From Dipteris shenzhenensis (Eukaryota; Polypodiophyta; Polypodiopsida; Gleicheniales): DNA of 64,000 nt. A program made the translations under genes and the position numbers. The number at the start of each line of letters is the position of its first letter. Position 1 is the first letter of the stretch. The DNA lies in the NCBI GenBank assembly GCA_047967505.1, contig CM106540.1. One strand, given 5' to 3'. Under the pieces are notes generated by a model, which made no database searches, was not told the DNA's origin, and saw only the letters and a list, made by a program, of their open reading frames with translations. Of the stretch, positions 46,001 through 57,400 are shown piece by piece.

Positions 46001-46240
46001 GGATGCTTGCAAAAGAAATGTGAATGGGTTCCAAATAATGAGGGATTAACAGAGATGGAAGTCAATACCATTATTCATTGCTGAAAATCGAGGACACAAA
46101 GTTTTAAAAAGAAGCATGGATACAATGTCGAAAAATGTATCACAATCCCTGATCCAAGTCGTGTCCATATTAAACATCATTTGGCAAGACTTGACCCATC
46201 AAGCGCAAATACATTACATGAATATGATGACTCTGTATGA
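43092..46240 (+). pseudogene. Putative transposase-like gene, copy 2 (decayed)
   Basis: Homologue of the gene at 15.5-19.0 kb. ATG at 43092 begins a frame with five 17-residue repeats (LTGIEDLSCVASDSN and variants, 43,160-43,425) that share the L-[ST]-G-x-[DE]-[ED]-x core of copy 1. Then RRRIMASIPKPKRHVMLSEE; CFLHQGTDQDLSTRHY; LKPMVNGRPICNRGYQ; LEDHALPQPHLQQ; LPLGMTKKVILETI; KQRMSKCKTCDELKNAIE (CxxC); ITIDGM; THLYRVLVHGYRIFCD; RENKN in a shifted frame near 44,985; VGHTHEDIDQIF near 45,075; GHTNPHYFQF; the C-terminal IWVAKVAKIERDNKG and LWYEPK; and, past TGA 46,082-46,084, SRTQSFKKKHGYNVE ending at TGA 46,240. At least three frameshifts and many stops make it non-functional. The copy-1 N-terminal domain has no counterpart: copy 2 starts about 20 bp after the telomere-like array. 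Confidence 0.82.
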
Positions 46241-46259
46241 GATTCACATGCATAAGATA

Positions 46260-46415
46260 ATGTTTTGTATGCTTTTTTCCATACAAATGGTGTATCTATA
46301 CATCACCATTAAGATAATGTATTGTATGCTTTGTTTTGTGTATCTATACACCACTTATATATTGAATTCAACAAACTCTTTTTTTTCAAAAGATTGGTGT
46401 ATCTATACACCACTT
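46260..46415. repeat. Three GTGTATCTATACACC-type dyads
   Basis: GGTGTATCTATACATCACC (46,289-46,307), TGTGTATCTATACACCA (46,338-46,354) and GGTGTATCTATACACC (46,396-46,411) are separated by about 50 bp each and linked by related sequences (AAGATAATGT...GTATGCTTT, CACTTATAT). It begins 20 bp after the tail of the copy-2 gene. Confidence 0.8.
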
Positions 46416-47407
46416 ATATGTTAAAACAAACTCTTTTCATATGGTGTCATATTTTCACTTCATAGTGTCAAAATTGAACTAGAGTTAGGAGACTACTATT
46501 ATTCTTATTATAGTTATTGGATGGGGGCACCATGCACAAGTTTGAGAATTATAGCTTCATTGAGCCTTTTTTTTTTTTAATTAGAGGGGGGGGGAGGCAC
46601 TAAGAAAAATGTAAGATAGCAAGTGCAATCAATAGAAGGTGTTTTATATTTTTATGAGTTATGAAAATATAAATACATAAGGGGGCTTTTAATCCAAAAA
46701 TGAAGTTTTTCACATGTAAGGGATACTTTGATCATCTCAAAATTTAGATAAGGGGTGTATATAGGTTATCAGAATTGGTAGTTAGGGGGTTTTCTAATAC
46801 TCCTTGATTACACGTGCTAGATGGAGTTTTAACGGGTTGTATATAGGGTTATTAGAATTGGTAGGTAGGGAATTTTTTTAATAGCTTTTGATCACACGTG
46901 CTATATGGAGTTTTTACCTGGGGGATTCATTATTCATTAAAGGGGGACGTCACCTGCATGCATGAACTTCAAGAAAACCCCCTATTTAAGATCCATGTAG
47001 GATGATTAAAAACACCCCTATTTAAGCTTATAAGATAGCACCAAAATTCTATTATCCCCCCCTTTCCTTAAATCTACGTTCTTTCTCAAGAATTTATATT
47101 ACACAATAAGCAAATTTTGATTACTTTCCCTATGACTATTTAAAACCATACACAAAACCAAACTGGTTCACACTAGTGACCCAAGGTAGCCTATACTATG
47201 TCCCAACCTCTTAAATATGGCATGTCCCCCCTAACTTAAATTCAATATTGGGAAAAAATGAAAAGGCCCCCCAAACCTAATGTATAAGCTTATGCCTTAT
47301 TTCAAAAAATGCCCCTATTGTACACTCACGTGATATCATAAGTTTCCCTCTGTGAATCCCCCGAGAGTTTTTACATAGTGGCCCCCTCAGGAGAAGAGAA
47401 AATGTAA
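46416..47407. repeat. Unassigned DNA with an 87-bp-scale duplication
   Basis: GTATATAGGTTATCAGAATT, GGTAGTTAGGG and ACACGTGCTAGATGGAGTTT at 46,750-46,835 recur as GTATATAGGGTTATTAGAAT, GGTAGGTAGGG and ACACGTGCTATATGGAGTTT at 46,838-46,918. The rest (C-runs, TTAAATTC and similar) shows no gene. Confidence 0.6.
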
Positions 47408-48025
47408 GATGAATTGTTAGAGCAATGCAATTTCAAGCAACTTCAAAGAGCATTATTTTGTGGCAAGTTTTCTCTAAAAATTGATGGGATAGAGAGCATC
47501 ACTCCAGTGGTGGCTCGAAGAGAATTAGCAATAAGTGATATAAGTAATATAAAATGCGAGTGAGATTTCTTCCATCCACAATCAAAACCTCAAGGCTTAC
47601 ATAACAGCCTTATTAAATGTTCCACATGATTTAAAGTTTGATTTAAAGATGTGCATATACCAAATGCCTAATGATTGACAGTGGATTGGAATGGTTCTCA
47701 AGAAATGAGGATTGCATGGGTGACTCTTTATTTGGATGTTTCAAAAAAATCAAAGACCTATCTAAGTTTTAGATCATGCTTCTTATGTCCTACTTTTATG
47801 CTTCTATCAACGGTGGAGTTGAGCAACACCACATTGCCAAGGCCATTTCTAGAATTCAAAGAGTAGAAAGAAGGGTCTAGTTTATTAATGAAAGTTTTCC
47901 ACAACCATAGTTGCCACAGTAATGGTTCCAATATTAAAAAGGATTTTACTTCTATGCTCCAAGCTTTACATTTTGCATTCTTAGGGCCTCATGGTGTCAA
48001 AGTATTTGAACTGGTCTCAATTTGA
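47408..48025 (+). pseudogene. Unidentified decayed reading frame
   Basis: One plus-strand frame stays protein-like over about 205 codons despite internal TGA, TAA and TAG codons. Blocks are DELLEQCNFKQLQRALFCGK, FSLKIDGIESITPVVARREL, FFHPQSKPQGLHNSLIKC, LTVDWNGSQEMRIAWVTLY and LQALHFAFLGPHGVKVFELV, ending in TGA at 48,023-48,025. Several TGA codons may have been TGG. I do not recognise the family. It lies between copy 2 of the transposase-like gene and the truncated copia element, with no clear link to either. Confidence 0.45.
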
Positions 48026-48429
48026 TTCGCATATTTCACATCTACAAAGGGAGAGATGATTCATCCTATAATTTCTTTCTTTCGACTATGTAGTTTACTT
48101 GTTATTCTGCTCTCTTCTAAATTATTATTCTCAATATATGTGATAAATGGTAGGCCTGTACTTTATAAAACCTTACTGAATGGGTGTCTTTGCAATTTGC
48201 ACATCTAGGTTGTATGGATGGCAAAGAAAAAATCATCCAGACATTTATCATATAAGCCCTACGTATTCAAGCTTCTTATTGTGGATATTTTATGGACTTC
48301 ATAGTCAAGCAAGCTCACAGAAAAAAAGTGTAATATAGTAGCACAAACTGTAAAGAAAAAGCAATGCTCCACAAATCGAAACATGTCTCAAAGGCATTGC
48401 TCAGAACTCATTGTTCATTCGCTAATTGA

Positions 48430-49398
48430 CAATTTTAAACCTTCATAGCACCACCACCACGGCATGCACCCGGTAGCTCACATTGCTAGAGACCTTCCTT
48501 GGGTCCACCTTCCAAATCTAGTGCTTCGGCAACCATGGATGTTGACACCATCTCCTCCTTGCTTGCCCTAGCACCGTTGGGGTAGTTCGGTCTACTATTG
48601 GTGGTTGTACTGGATGGATATCCTTGTCCTGGTTGTCTGGGAAGGAAGCATCCTCCTCCATTTGATGCGGCTATTCTGAGAAGACCACATCGCGACTTAC
48701 TATTACCTTCTTAGTAATAGGGTTATAGAGACGGTAACCCTTTGCCTCTTCACTGTAGCCCAAGAAAATACATTTCTGGCTCTTCTGTTCCCATTTGGTC
48801 CTGTTAGCATCAGGGACATGCACAAAACAATCACATCCAAAAACTCTGAAATGTGCAGCTGAAGGTTTCTTACCAGAAAAGACTTGTAGTGGAGTCATCC
48901 CATTCACAGCTTTCGTGTAGCTACGATTCAGAATGTAAATTGCCGTGTTACATGCTTCAGCCCAAAAAGTCTTTGGCAAATCTTTCCCTTTCATCATACT
49001 CCTACCCATTTCACAGATGGCATGCATCTTGCACTCTGCTACTCCATTTTGCTGTGGTGTATGTGGCAAGGGTTTCTGCCTCTTGATCCCGTGACTTTTG
49101 CAGTAACTTTTGAATTCACTTGATGTGAACTCACCACCTCTATCTGATCTCAACTTCTTCACCTTCTCCCCATTTCTTTCTCGACCATTACATGCCATTC
49201 TTTGAACTTACTAAAAGCATCATCTTTAGTCTTCAAGAAGTATATCCATATCCTTCTACTGTAGTCGTCGATCAGCGTCATGAAGTAGTAGGAACCACCC
49301 AAAGCTTCCGTCTCCATCTTTCCGCAAAGGTCCATGTGAACGAGCTCTAGAGGAGCCTTTGACCTACTAGCATCTTTAGGAAAGGGCTGCCGATGCTA
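48430..49398 (-). pseudogene. copia integrase core and C-terminal linker
   Basis: The integrase inserts element DNA into the host genome. After a TAG (49,396-49,398) the frame has LELVHMDLCGK (first Asp), FMTLIDDYSRRIWIYFLK (second Asp) and KFKEWHVMVEKEMG, then shifts near 49,190 to KKLRSDRGGEFTSSEFKSYC, TPQQNGVAECK (third acidic residue, Glu; the usual Arg next to it is Cys), FWAEACNTAIYILNR, FRVFGCDCFVHVPD and KCIFLGYSEEAKGYRLYNP. TAG at 48,671-48,673 interrupts after VFSE; the linker (PHQMEEDASFPDNQDKD) continues with another TAG and fades near 48,430. The D,D,E triad is present, but the frame is broken. Confidence 0.9.
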
Positions 49399-49745
49399 CT
49401 TGCCCATCATGCAAGCTTCACATACATTAGGCAAATCTGAAATTTCTAATAGATCTGCAATCATTCCACTTTTATGCATCTCCTTTAAAGAACTAAGGTT
49501 TAGATGACCAAACCTCTCATGCCACAGCTTAGTGTTGCTCACATCAGCTCGAGCACTGAAGGCTAAGAGTTCATAGATGTTGTTGCACCGTGTCCCTTTA
49601 CCAATGACCTTCGCTTGAAGATCCAAAATCTATGTGCCATTCTTACTCCATTCTTATTAAAGTGAACTTTGAGGTCCTGATCCATGATCGCAGAAACGGA
49701 CAACAAGTTCCTCTTGATATCTGGCACATAAAGAACATCGAACAA
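49396..49745 (-). pseudogene. copia protease tail and GAG-pre-integrase zinc domain
   Basis: LFDVLYVPDIKRNLLSVSAI is the standard copia segment after the protease. A frameshift near 49,627 leads to LWHERFGHLNLSSLKEMHK and LPNVCEACMMGK, the HHCC zinc-binding domain (His...His...Cys..Cys), complete here. The fragment is bounded by TAG codons at 49,746-49,748 and 49,396-49,398. Confidence 0.9.
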
Positions 49746-50375
49746 CTATTTTACAACTCCATTTGGCTTGAGAGCAATCGTACCTGTTCCTTTTGTTGGA
49801 CATTTTGCATCATTGCCGACTGCTACCAGGATATCATTCCCTACTAGATCTAGAGAGGTATACCAATCCTTACGACTGATCATGTGGCACGATGCACCAC
49901 TGTCTATAATCCACGGTTCATCCACAGGTACATGAACTGCCTCCGTGCAAATCTCCTCAATTGCTACAAATAGCTCTACTAGAACTGCCTGCCCGCTGTT
50001 GCTGGACTCTTTCTTTACTCCATTCTTCTCATCTGCAATCTTCTTTTGGCACTCATTCTGCTTGTGCCCTGCCTTATTGTAATAGAAGCACTTGATCTTC
50101 TTCTTTCTCTTTTTATCATCAAAAGAAGATGGGTTACCAGAGTCCTTACCCTTACCTTTCTTTGATCCAGCGTAGAAAGCCGAATCTTCTCCAGTCCTCA
50201 TCTTTTGACGCATCTCCTCCTCCAGAAGCATTGTGCTGAAATCCTCAAAGTTGAGGCGTGGATTTCTATTCTGCGTATTTAGCACCGTAACAAGACCGTC
50301 GTACTTTGGTGGGAGGATCCATATGGGCCTTCGTGCTAGATTCTCACTGGTGATGGTGATGCCAATCATAGTCAT
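49746..50375 (-). pseudogene. copia gag C-terminal part, zinc knuckle and protease
   Basis: Continues in frame from gag after TAG 50,376-50,378. It contains LNFEDFSTMLLEEEMRQK and a Lys-rich stretch, then a CCHC knuckle in which the second Cys is Tyr (CFYYNKAGHKQNEC, Tyr at 50,079-50,081), which should abolish zinc binding. WIIDSGASCHM holds the aspartic protease active site (D-S-G). The frame ends at TAG 49,746-49,748 after NGVVK. Confidence 0.9.
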
Positions 50376-50822
50376 CTAATCGCGCAAATTCGTCACCCTG
50401 GTAATGAACTTCTCTGCCGCTTCAGACTCAAACAATTTCTCGTTCGTGAGTTGAGTCTCTAGATTCTGAACCTGCATCTGATTCATGGTCTCGTACTGAT
50501 TTTTCAAGACCGTCCATGCCTCCTCCGCTGTGGTGACATGTTGAATTAATGCCATGATAGATTCAGTTACACTGTAGACAATAGAACACAGCGCATCTGT
50601 ATTTCTTCTTGTCCACGCAAGAATCTCATCCGCAGTTGGTACTATCTGTTGTGTTACATTGGCCAGATTTGGCACCTTCAGGTCCACCCCAATAGCAGTA
50701 TCCCAAAGCTCATATGCACTTAGGATGGTCTTCATCTTGAACTTCCAGAGTGGATAGTTAGTGCCGTCCAACTTTCTGCTTTCGTCAAATAGTGGGATTC
50801 GCAGTCTTGTAGGCTGGGTCAT
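50376..50822 (-). CDS. copia gag N-terminal region
   Basis: ATG at 50,822 starts 59 bases downstream of the primer-binding site, the normal leader position. The protein (148 codons) has KLDGTNYPLWKFKMKTILSA, the N-terminal signature of copia gag, and AEEAWTVLKNQYE, LETQLTNEKL and AAEKFITRVTNL as in the UBN2-type gag domain. It forms the capsid of virus-like particles in active elements. TAG at 50,376-50,378 stops it early, and the same frame continues downstream. Confidence 0.9.
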   Translation of the reverse strand: MTQPTRLRIPLFDESRKLDGTNYPLWKFKMKTILSAYELWDTAIGVDLKVPNLANVTQQIVPTADEILAWTRRNTDALCSIVYSVTESIMALIQHVTTAEEAWTVLKNQYETMNQMQVQNLETQLTNEKLFESEAAEKFITRVTNLRD

Positions 50823-50880
50823 CTCTCACAATCTGCTCGTAAATAGAAACAGACTACCAAATCTTCTTGCTAGAGCCCAA

Positions 50881-50892
50881 GCTCTCATACCA
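50881..50892 (-). promoter_or_regulatory. Primer-binding site (initiator tRNA-Met type)
   Basis: The minus strand reads TGGTATGAGAGC directly after the LTR end ...TTACA. Most plant copia elements carry TGGTATCAGAGC, complementary to the 3' end of initiator tRNA-Met. One base differs (C to G at position 7). Confidence 0.92.
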
Positions 50893-51403
50893 TGTAAGAA
50901 AACAATACAACGTTTGTGCTCAACAGATAACAAGATCTCATATGCAAGAGAGAAAAGTAGATAGTATGGAGAATCAAAAATTTGATTACTGTAAAACTGA
51001 TACAATAGATGGTGCTACCTCCCAGCTGTGCACTCTTGTGAGAGAAGCTTCGATGGCATGCTAGAAATAGTAGAGGACGGAGGCTGGATGCTAAGGAATC
51101 AGGGTTGCTGTAGCCACTAATGAATATGGGCTTCACGGGCTTGCTCTTATATAGCCACTAGTTGTAGTCGGTTAGACCCAATTGGGAGACCAATCTAGTC
51201 CGCCCAAAACGGTCGACTGGAGGTTACCCACCGACCACACGTTAGAGCCGTGGCATAGAATAGAGCAATTGACCTATGGTTGCCGTTCCACTATGAGCCA
51301 TTCGCGATCATCTAGGGCTCCAAATGGGCCCCGCAACTCGAGAGTGGGCTGCCCCGAGAGCGGATGCAATTGTCAAGTTAGGATCATATTTGCTAGACCC
51401 ACA
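50893..51403 (-). repeat. copia 5' long terminal repeat (511 bp)
   Basis: On the minus strand it begins TGTGGGTCTAGC at 51,403 and ends TTTTCTTACA at 50,893, the canonical TG...CA limits, immediately before the primer-binding site. It contains a TATA box at 51,147-51,153. No second LTR was found in the window. The base after 51,403 is already satellite-like sequence. Confidence 0.9.
51147..51153 (-). promoter_or_regulatory. LTR TATA box
   Basis: TATATAA in the context GGCTATATAAGAGCAAGC on the minus strand, about 255 bp upstream of the LTR end, is where the U3/R boundary promoter of a plant copia LTR would be. Confidence 0.75.
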
Positions 51404-54400
51404 TGGAGCATGGAAGTGATGCCATTCTCCATGGGAGCCATCCTAATCCAAGAAAGTTTGTGGAGAATGGCATTGGTGCCAATCTCCACAATCTCATGGT
51501 TAGAATGTCACTCTCTATCAGAATGGCACTGGTGCCAATCTCATTTGTTCCATTCACAAAGAGAATCATATCAGTGCTATTTTGATATAGAGTGCCATCC
51601 TGATATAGAATGACCTTGAGCTTTGGTAATGGTATGCATAGGAATCATTTTACCTTGGAGCCTGGGAGCCATCCTAATCCATGGGAGTTTGTGAATCTCA
51701 ATTAGTTTGCCAATCTAATTCTATGTCTATGTCAGTGTCAAGTAGATTGGCACTCTCTATCAGAATTAGCACTCTCTATTAGGATTCCACTCTATATCAA
51801 AATGGCACTAGTGCGACTCTCAATATATGTCTATGTCAGTGTTAAGTAGATTGGCAGGAGTGCCATGCTGGTGGGAAAGACATTGGCAGTGTGCTACTAT
51901 CCACAAACTCTCATGGATTACAATGTCACTCTCTATCAGGATGGCACTGGTGTCAATCTCCCACATGTGTTTCCTTGGACCCTAGGAGCCACCCTACTCC
52001 ATGAGAGTTTGTGGAGATTGGCACTAGTGTCATTCTCCACAATCTCAATTAGTTTGCCACTCTCACTCTATGTCTATGTTAGTGTCAACTAGATTGGCAG
52101 CAGTGCCATGCCAACATGGAAGATGGAAACAGATGTGGAAACATTTATGCATTAATTGTTTGAGACATTGGCACTTTCTACCAGCATATCACTCTCCACC
52201 ATCACGATTGCACTCTCCATCAAGATGACACCCTAGAAGGATGGCACTCTCCATCAGAATGACATTCAACATTTGGTAATGAGATGTATAGGAATTATTT
52301 TACCTTGGTGCCTGGGAGCCATCCTAATCCATGAGAGCTTGTTGAGAATGGCACTTGTGCCAATCTCCATAATCTCATGGATTAGAATGTCACCCTCTAT
52401 CAAAATGGCACTAGAGCCAGTCTCACTTGTGCCATTCACAAAGAGAATCAGAACAGTTGCCCACTGAAGTATGATTGTAGAGAATTCTCCACGTGAGTTT
52501 GTAAAAAATGCACTTCTACCACCTTTTTAGTTTGTCACTAGTCCAATCATTCTAATGGCACTCTCCATCACGATGGCACTCTACCAAGATGCCACTCTCT
52601 ATCAGAATGACCTTGATCTTGGATGCATAGGAATCATTTTATATTGGACCCGAGAGGCATTCTAATCCATGAGAGTTTGTGGAGAATGGCACTGGAGCCA
52701 ATCTCCATAATCTCAATTAGTTTTCCAATCTGATTCTATGTCTATGCCAGTGTCAAGTAGATTGGAACTCTCTATCATAATGGCACTGTTGCCACTCTCA
52801 TTATATGTCTATGTCAGTGTTAAGTAGATTGGCAGTAGTGCCATGCTATTCGAAAAGACATTGGCACTCTCTATAAGAATGAGCACTCTCTATCAGGATG
52901 GAACTCTATATCAGAATGGCACTGGTGCCACTCTCAGGATATAACTATGTCAGTGTTAAGTAGATTAGCAGCAGTGCCCATGCTGGTGGAAAAAACATTG
53001 GCACAGTGCTACTATCCACAAACTTTCATGGATTACAATGTCACTCTCTATCAGAATGGCACTGGTGCCAATCTCCCACATCTATTTCCTTGGATCCTAC
53101 GAGCCACCTTAGTCCATGAGAGTTTGTGGAGATTAGCATTGGTGCCATCCTCCACAATCTCAATTAGTTTGCCACTCTCACTCTATGTCTATGTTAGTGT
53201 CAACTAGATTGGCAGCAGTGCCATGCAAACAGGGAAGACGGAAACAGATGTGAAAACATTTAATATGCATTGAGTGTTTCAGACATTGGCACTCCCTACT
53301 AGGATAGCCATCTCAATCATGCTGGCACTCTCCATCAGGATGGCACCCTATAAGGATGGCACACTCCATCAGAATGACATTGAACTTTGGTAATCAGATA
53401 CATAGAAATTATTTTACCTTGAACCTTGGGAGCCACCCTAATCCAATGGAGTTTGTTTAGAATGGCACTTGTGCCAATCTCCACAATCTCATGGGTTGAA
53501 ATGTCACTCTCTATCAAAATGACACTCATGCCAATCTTCATTTGTGCCATTCACTAAGAGAATCAGATCAGTGCCCACTGAAGTATGATTGCAGAGAATT
53601 CTCCAGGTGAGTTTCTACAAATTGGCACTTGTGCCAATCTCATGCAATTCATGTGCCTCCTTATTATTTTGTCACTAGTCCAATCATTCTGATGGCACTC
53701 TCCATCAGAATGACAATGAGCATCGGTAATGGGATGCATAGGAATCATTTTACCTTGGACCCTGGGAGCCATCCTAATTCATGAGAATTTGCCAACCCAT
53801 GACATTGTGGAGATCAACACTAGTGCCAATCTCCGTAATGTCAATTAGTTTGCCAATCTGATTATATGTCTCTGTCAGTGTCAACTAGATTGGCACTCTC
53901 TATAAGAATTAGCACTCTCTATTAGGATGCCACTCTATATCAGAATGGCACTGGTGCCACTCTCAGTATATGTTCATGTTAGTGTTAAGTAGATTGGCAG
54001 CAGTGCCATGCTGGTGGGAAAGACATTGGCAGTGTGCTACTATCCACAAACTCTCATGGATTACAATGTCACTCTCGATCAGAATGGCACTAGTGCCAAT
54101 ATCCCACATCTGTTTCCTTGGACCCTAGGAGCCACCCTAGTCCATGAGAGTTTGTGGAGATTTGCACTAGTTCCATTCTCCACAATCTCAATTAGTTTGC
54201 CACTCTCATTCTATGTCTATGATAGTGTCAACTAGATTGGCAACACTGCCATGCTAACAAGGAAGATGGAAACAAATGTAAAAACATTTATGCATTAATT
54301 GTTTGAGACATTGGCACTCCCTACTAGGATAGCACTCTCAATCATGGCACTCTCCATCAGGATGGCACCCTAGAATGATGGTACTCTCCTTCAGAATGAC

Positions 54401-57400
54401 ATTGAACTTTGGTAATGAGATGCAAAGGAATTATTTTACCTTGGGAGGCATCCTAATCCATGAGAGTTTGTTGAGAATGGCACTTGTGCCAATCTCCACA
54501 ATCTCATGGGTTAGAATGTCACCCTCTATTGAAATGGCACTGGTGCCAATCTCATTTGTGCCATTCACAAAGAGAATCAGATCAGTGCCCCACTAAAGTA
54601 TGATTGTAGAGAATTCTCCAGGTGAGTGTACAAAATGGCACTTGTGCCATTCTCATGCAATTCATGTGCTTCCTTCTGATTTTGTCACTACTCTCTATTA
54701 GGATGGCACTCTACCAAGATGGCACTCTCCATTAGATGATCATGAGCTTTCATAATGGGATGCATAGGAGTCATTTTACCTTGGACCCTGGGAGCCATCC
54801 TAATCCATGAGAGTTTGTGGAGAATGGCACTGGTACTAATCTCCCCATCTCAATTACTTTGTCAATCTAATTCTATGTCTATGTCAACGTCAAGTAGATT
54901 GGCACTCTATAAGAATGGCACTGGTGCTGCTCTCATTATATGTCTATGTCAATTTTAAGTAGATTGGCAACATTGCCATGCTGTTGGGAAAGACATTGGC
55001 ACTCTCGATAACAGTTAGCACTTTCTATAAGGATGGCACTCTATATCAGAATAGCAGTGGTGCCACTCTCAGTATATGTCTATGTCAGTGTTAAGTAGAT
55101 CGGTAGCAGTGCCCATGCTGGTGGGAAAGACATTGGCATAGTGCTACTATCCACAGACTCTCATGGATTAAAATATCACTCTCTATCAGAATGGCACTAG
55201 TGCCAATCTCCCACATCTATTTCCTTGGATCCTAGGAGCCACCATAGTCCATGAGAGTTTGTAGAGATCGGCACTGGTGCCATTCTCCATAATTTCAATT
55301 AGTTTGCCACTCTCACTCTATGTCTATGTTAGTGTCAAAGATTGGAGGCAGTGCCATATGCAAACAGGGAAGAGGACACATATGTGGAAACATTTATGCA
55401 TTAACTGTTTCAGACATTGGCATTCCCTATAGGGTAGCCATCTCCATCAGGATGGCACTCTCCATCAGGACGTCACTCTATAAGGATGGCACTCTTCATC
55501 AGAATGACATTGAACTTTGGTAATGAGATACATAGGAATTATTTTACCTTGGACCCTAGGAACCACACTAATCCATGAGGGTTTTTTGAGAATGGCACTT
55601 TTGCCATTTTCCACAATCTTCTGGGTTAGAATGTCACTCTCTATCAGAATGGCACTGGTGCCAATCTCATTTGTTCCATTCACAAAGAGAATCAGATCAG
55701 TGCTATTCTGATATAGAGTGCCATCCTGATATAGAATGACCTTGAGCTTTGGTAATGGTATGCATAGGAATCATTTTACCTTGGAGCCTGGGAGCCATCC
55801 TAATCCATGGGAGTTTGTGAATCTCAATTAGTTTGCCAATCTAATTCTATGTCTATGTCAGTGTCAAGTAGATTGGCACTCTCTATCAGAATTAGCACTC
55901 TCTATCAGGATGCCACTCTATATCAGAATGGCACTAGTGCAACTCTCAATATATGTCTATGTCAGTGTTAAGTAGATTGGCAGCAGTGCCATGCTGGTGG
56001 GAAAGACATTGGCAGTGTGTACTATCCACAAACTCTCATGGATTACAATGTCACTCTCTATCAGAATGGCACAAGTGTCAATCTCCCACATGTGTTTCCT
56101 TGGACCCTAGGAGCCACCCTACTCCATGAGAGTTTGTGGAGATTGGCACTAGTGTCATTCTCCACAATCTCAATTAGTTTGCCACTCTCACTCTATGTCT
56201 ATGTTAGTGTCAACTAGATTGGCAGCAGTGCCATGCCAACATGGAAGATGGAAACAGATGTGGAAACATTTATGCATTAATTGTTTGAGACATTGGCACT
56301 TTCTACCAGCATATCACTCTCCACCATCACTATTGCACTCTCCATCAGGATGACACCCTAGAAAAATGGCACTCTCCATCAGAATGACATTCAACATTTG
56401 GTAATGAGATGTATAGGAATTATTTTACCTTGGTGCCTGGGAGCCATCCTAATCCATGAGAGCTTGTTGAGAATGGCACTTGTGCCAATCTCCATAATCT
56501 CATGGATTAGAATGTCACCCTTTATCAAAATGGCACTAGAGCCAGTCTCACTTGTGCCATTCACAAAGAGAATCAAAACAGTGCCCACTAAAGTATGATT
56601 GTAGAGAATTCTCCACGTGAGTTTGTACAAAATGCACTTCTACCGCCTTTTTATTTTGTCACTAGTCCAATCATTCTAATGGCACTCTCCATCACGATGG
56701 CACTCTACCAAGATGCCACTCTCTATCAAAATGACCTTGATCTTGGATGCATAGGAATCATTTTACATTGGACCCGAGAGGCATTCTAATCCATGAGAGT
56801 TTGTCGAGAATGGCACTGGAGCCAATCTCCATAATCTCAATTAGTTTTCCAATCTGATTCTATGTCTATGCCAGTGTCAAGTAGATTGGAACTCTCTATC
56901 AGAATGGCACTGTTGCCACTCTCATTATATGTCTATGTCAGTGTTAAGTAGATTGGCAGTAGTGCCATGCTATTCGAAAAGACATTGGCACTCTCTATAA
57001 GAATGAGCACTCTCTATCAAGATGGAACTCTATATCAGAATGGCACCGGTGCCACTCTCAGGATATAACTATGTCAGTGTTAAGTACATCTATCAGAATG
57101 GCACTGGTGCCAATCTCCCACATCTATTTCCTTGGATCCTAGGAGCCACCTTAGTCCATGAGAGTTTGTGGAGATTAGCATTGGTGCCATCCTCCACAAT
57201 CTCAATTAGTTTGCCACTCTCACTCTATGTCTATGTTAGTGTCAACTAGATTGGTAGCAGTGCCATGCAAACAGGGAAGATGGAAACAGATGTGAAAACA
57301 TTTAATATGCATTGAGTGTTTCAGACATTGGCACTCCCTACTAGGATAGCCATCTCAATCATGCTAGCACTCTCCATCAGGATGGCACCCTATAAGGATG

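Larger units (their letters stand above)
48430..51403 (-). mobile_element. Ty1/copia retrotransposon, 5' LTR to integrase, 3'-truncated
   Basis: Minus-strand order is LTR, primer-binding site, gag, zinc knuckle, protease, integrase. Integrase preceding (absent) reverse transcriptase is the copia order. Sequence after the integrase linker ends near 48,430; reverse transcriptase, RNase H and the 3' LTR are missing. Five internal TAG stops and two frameshifts inactivate it. The 5' LTR abuts satellite 2 at 51,404. Confidence 0.93.

Noticed and set aside
48853-49086. Plus-strand 77-codon frame
   Set aside because: Antisense to the copia integrase.
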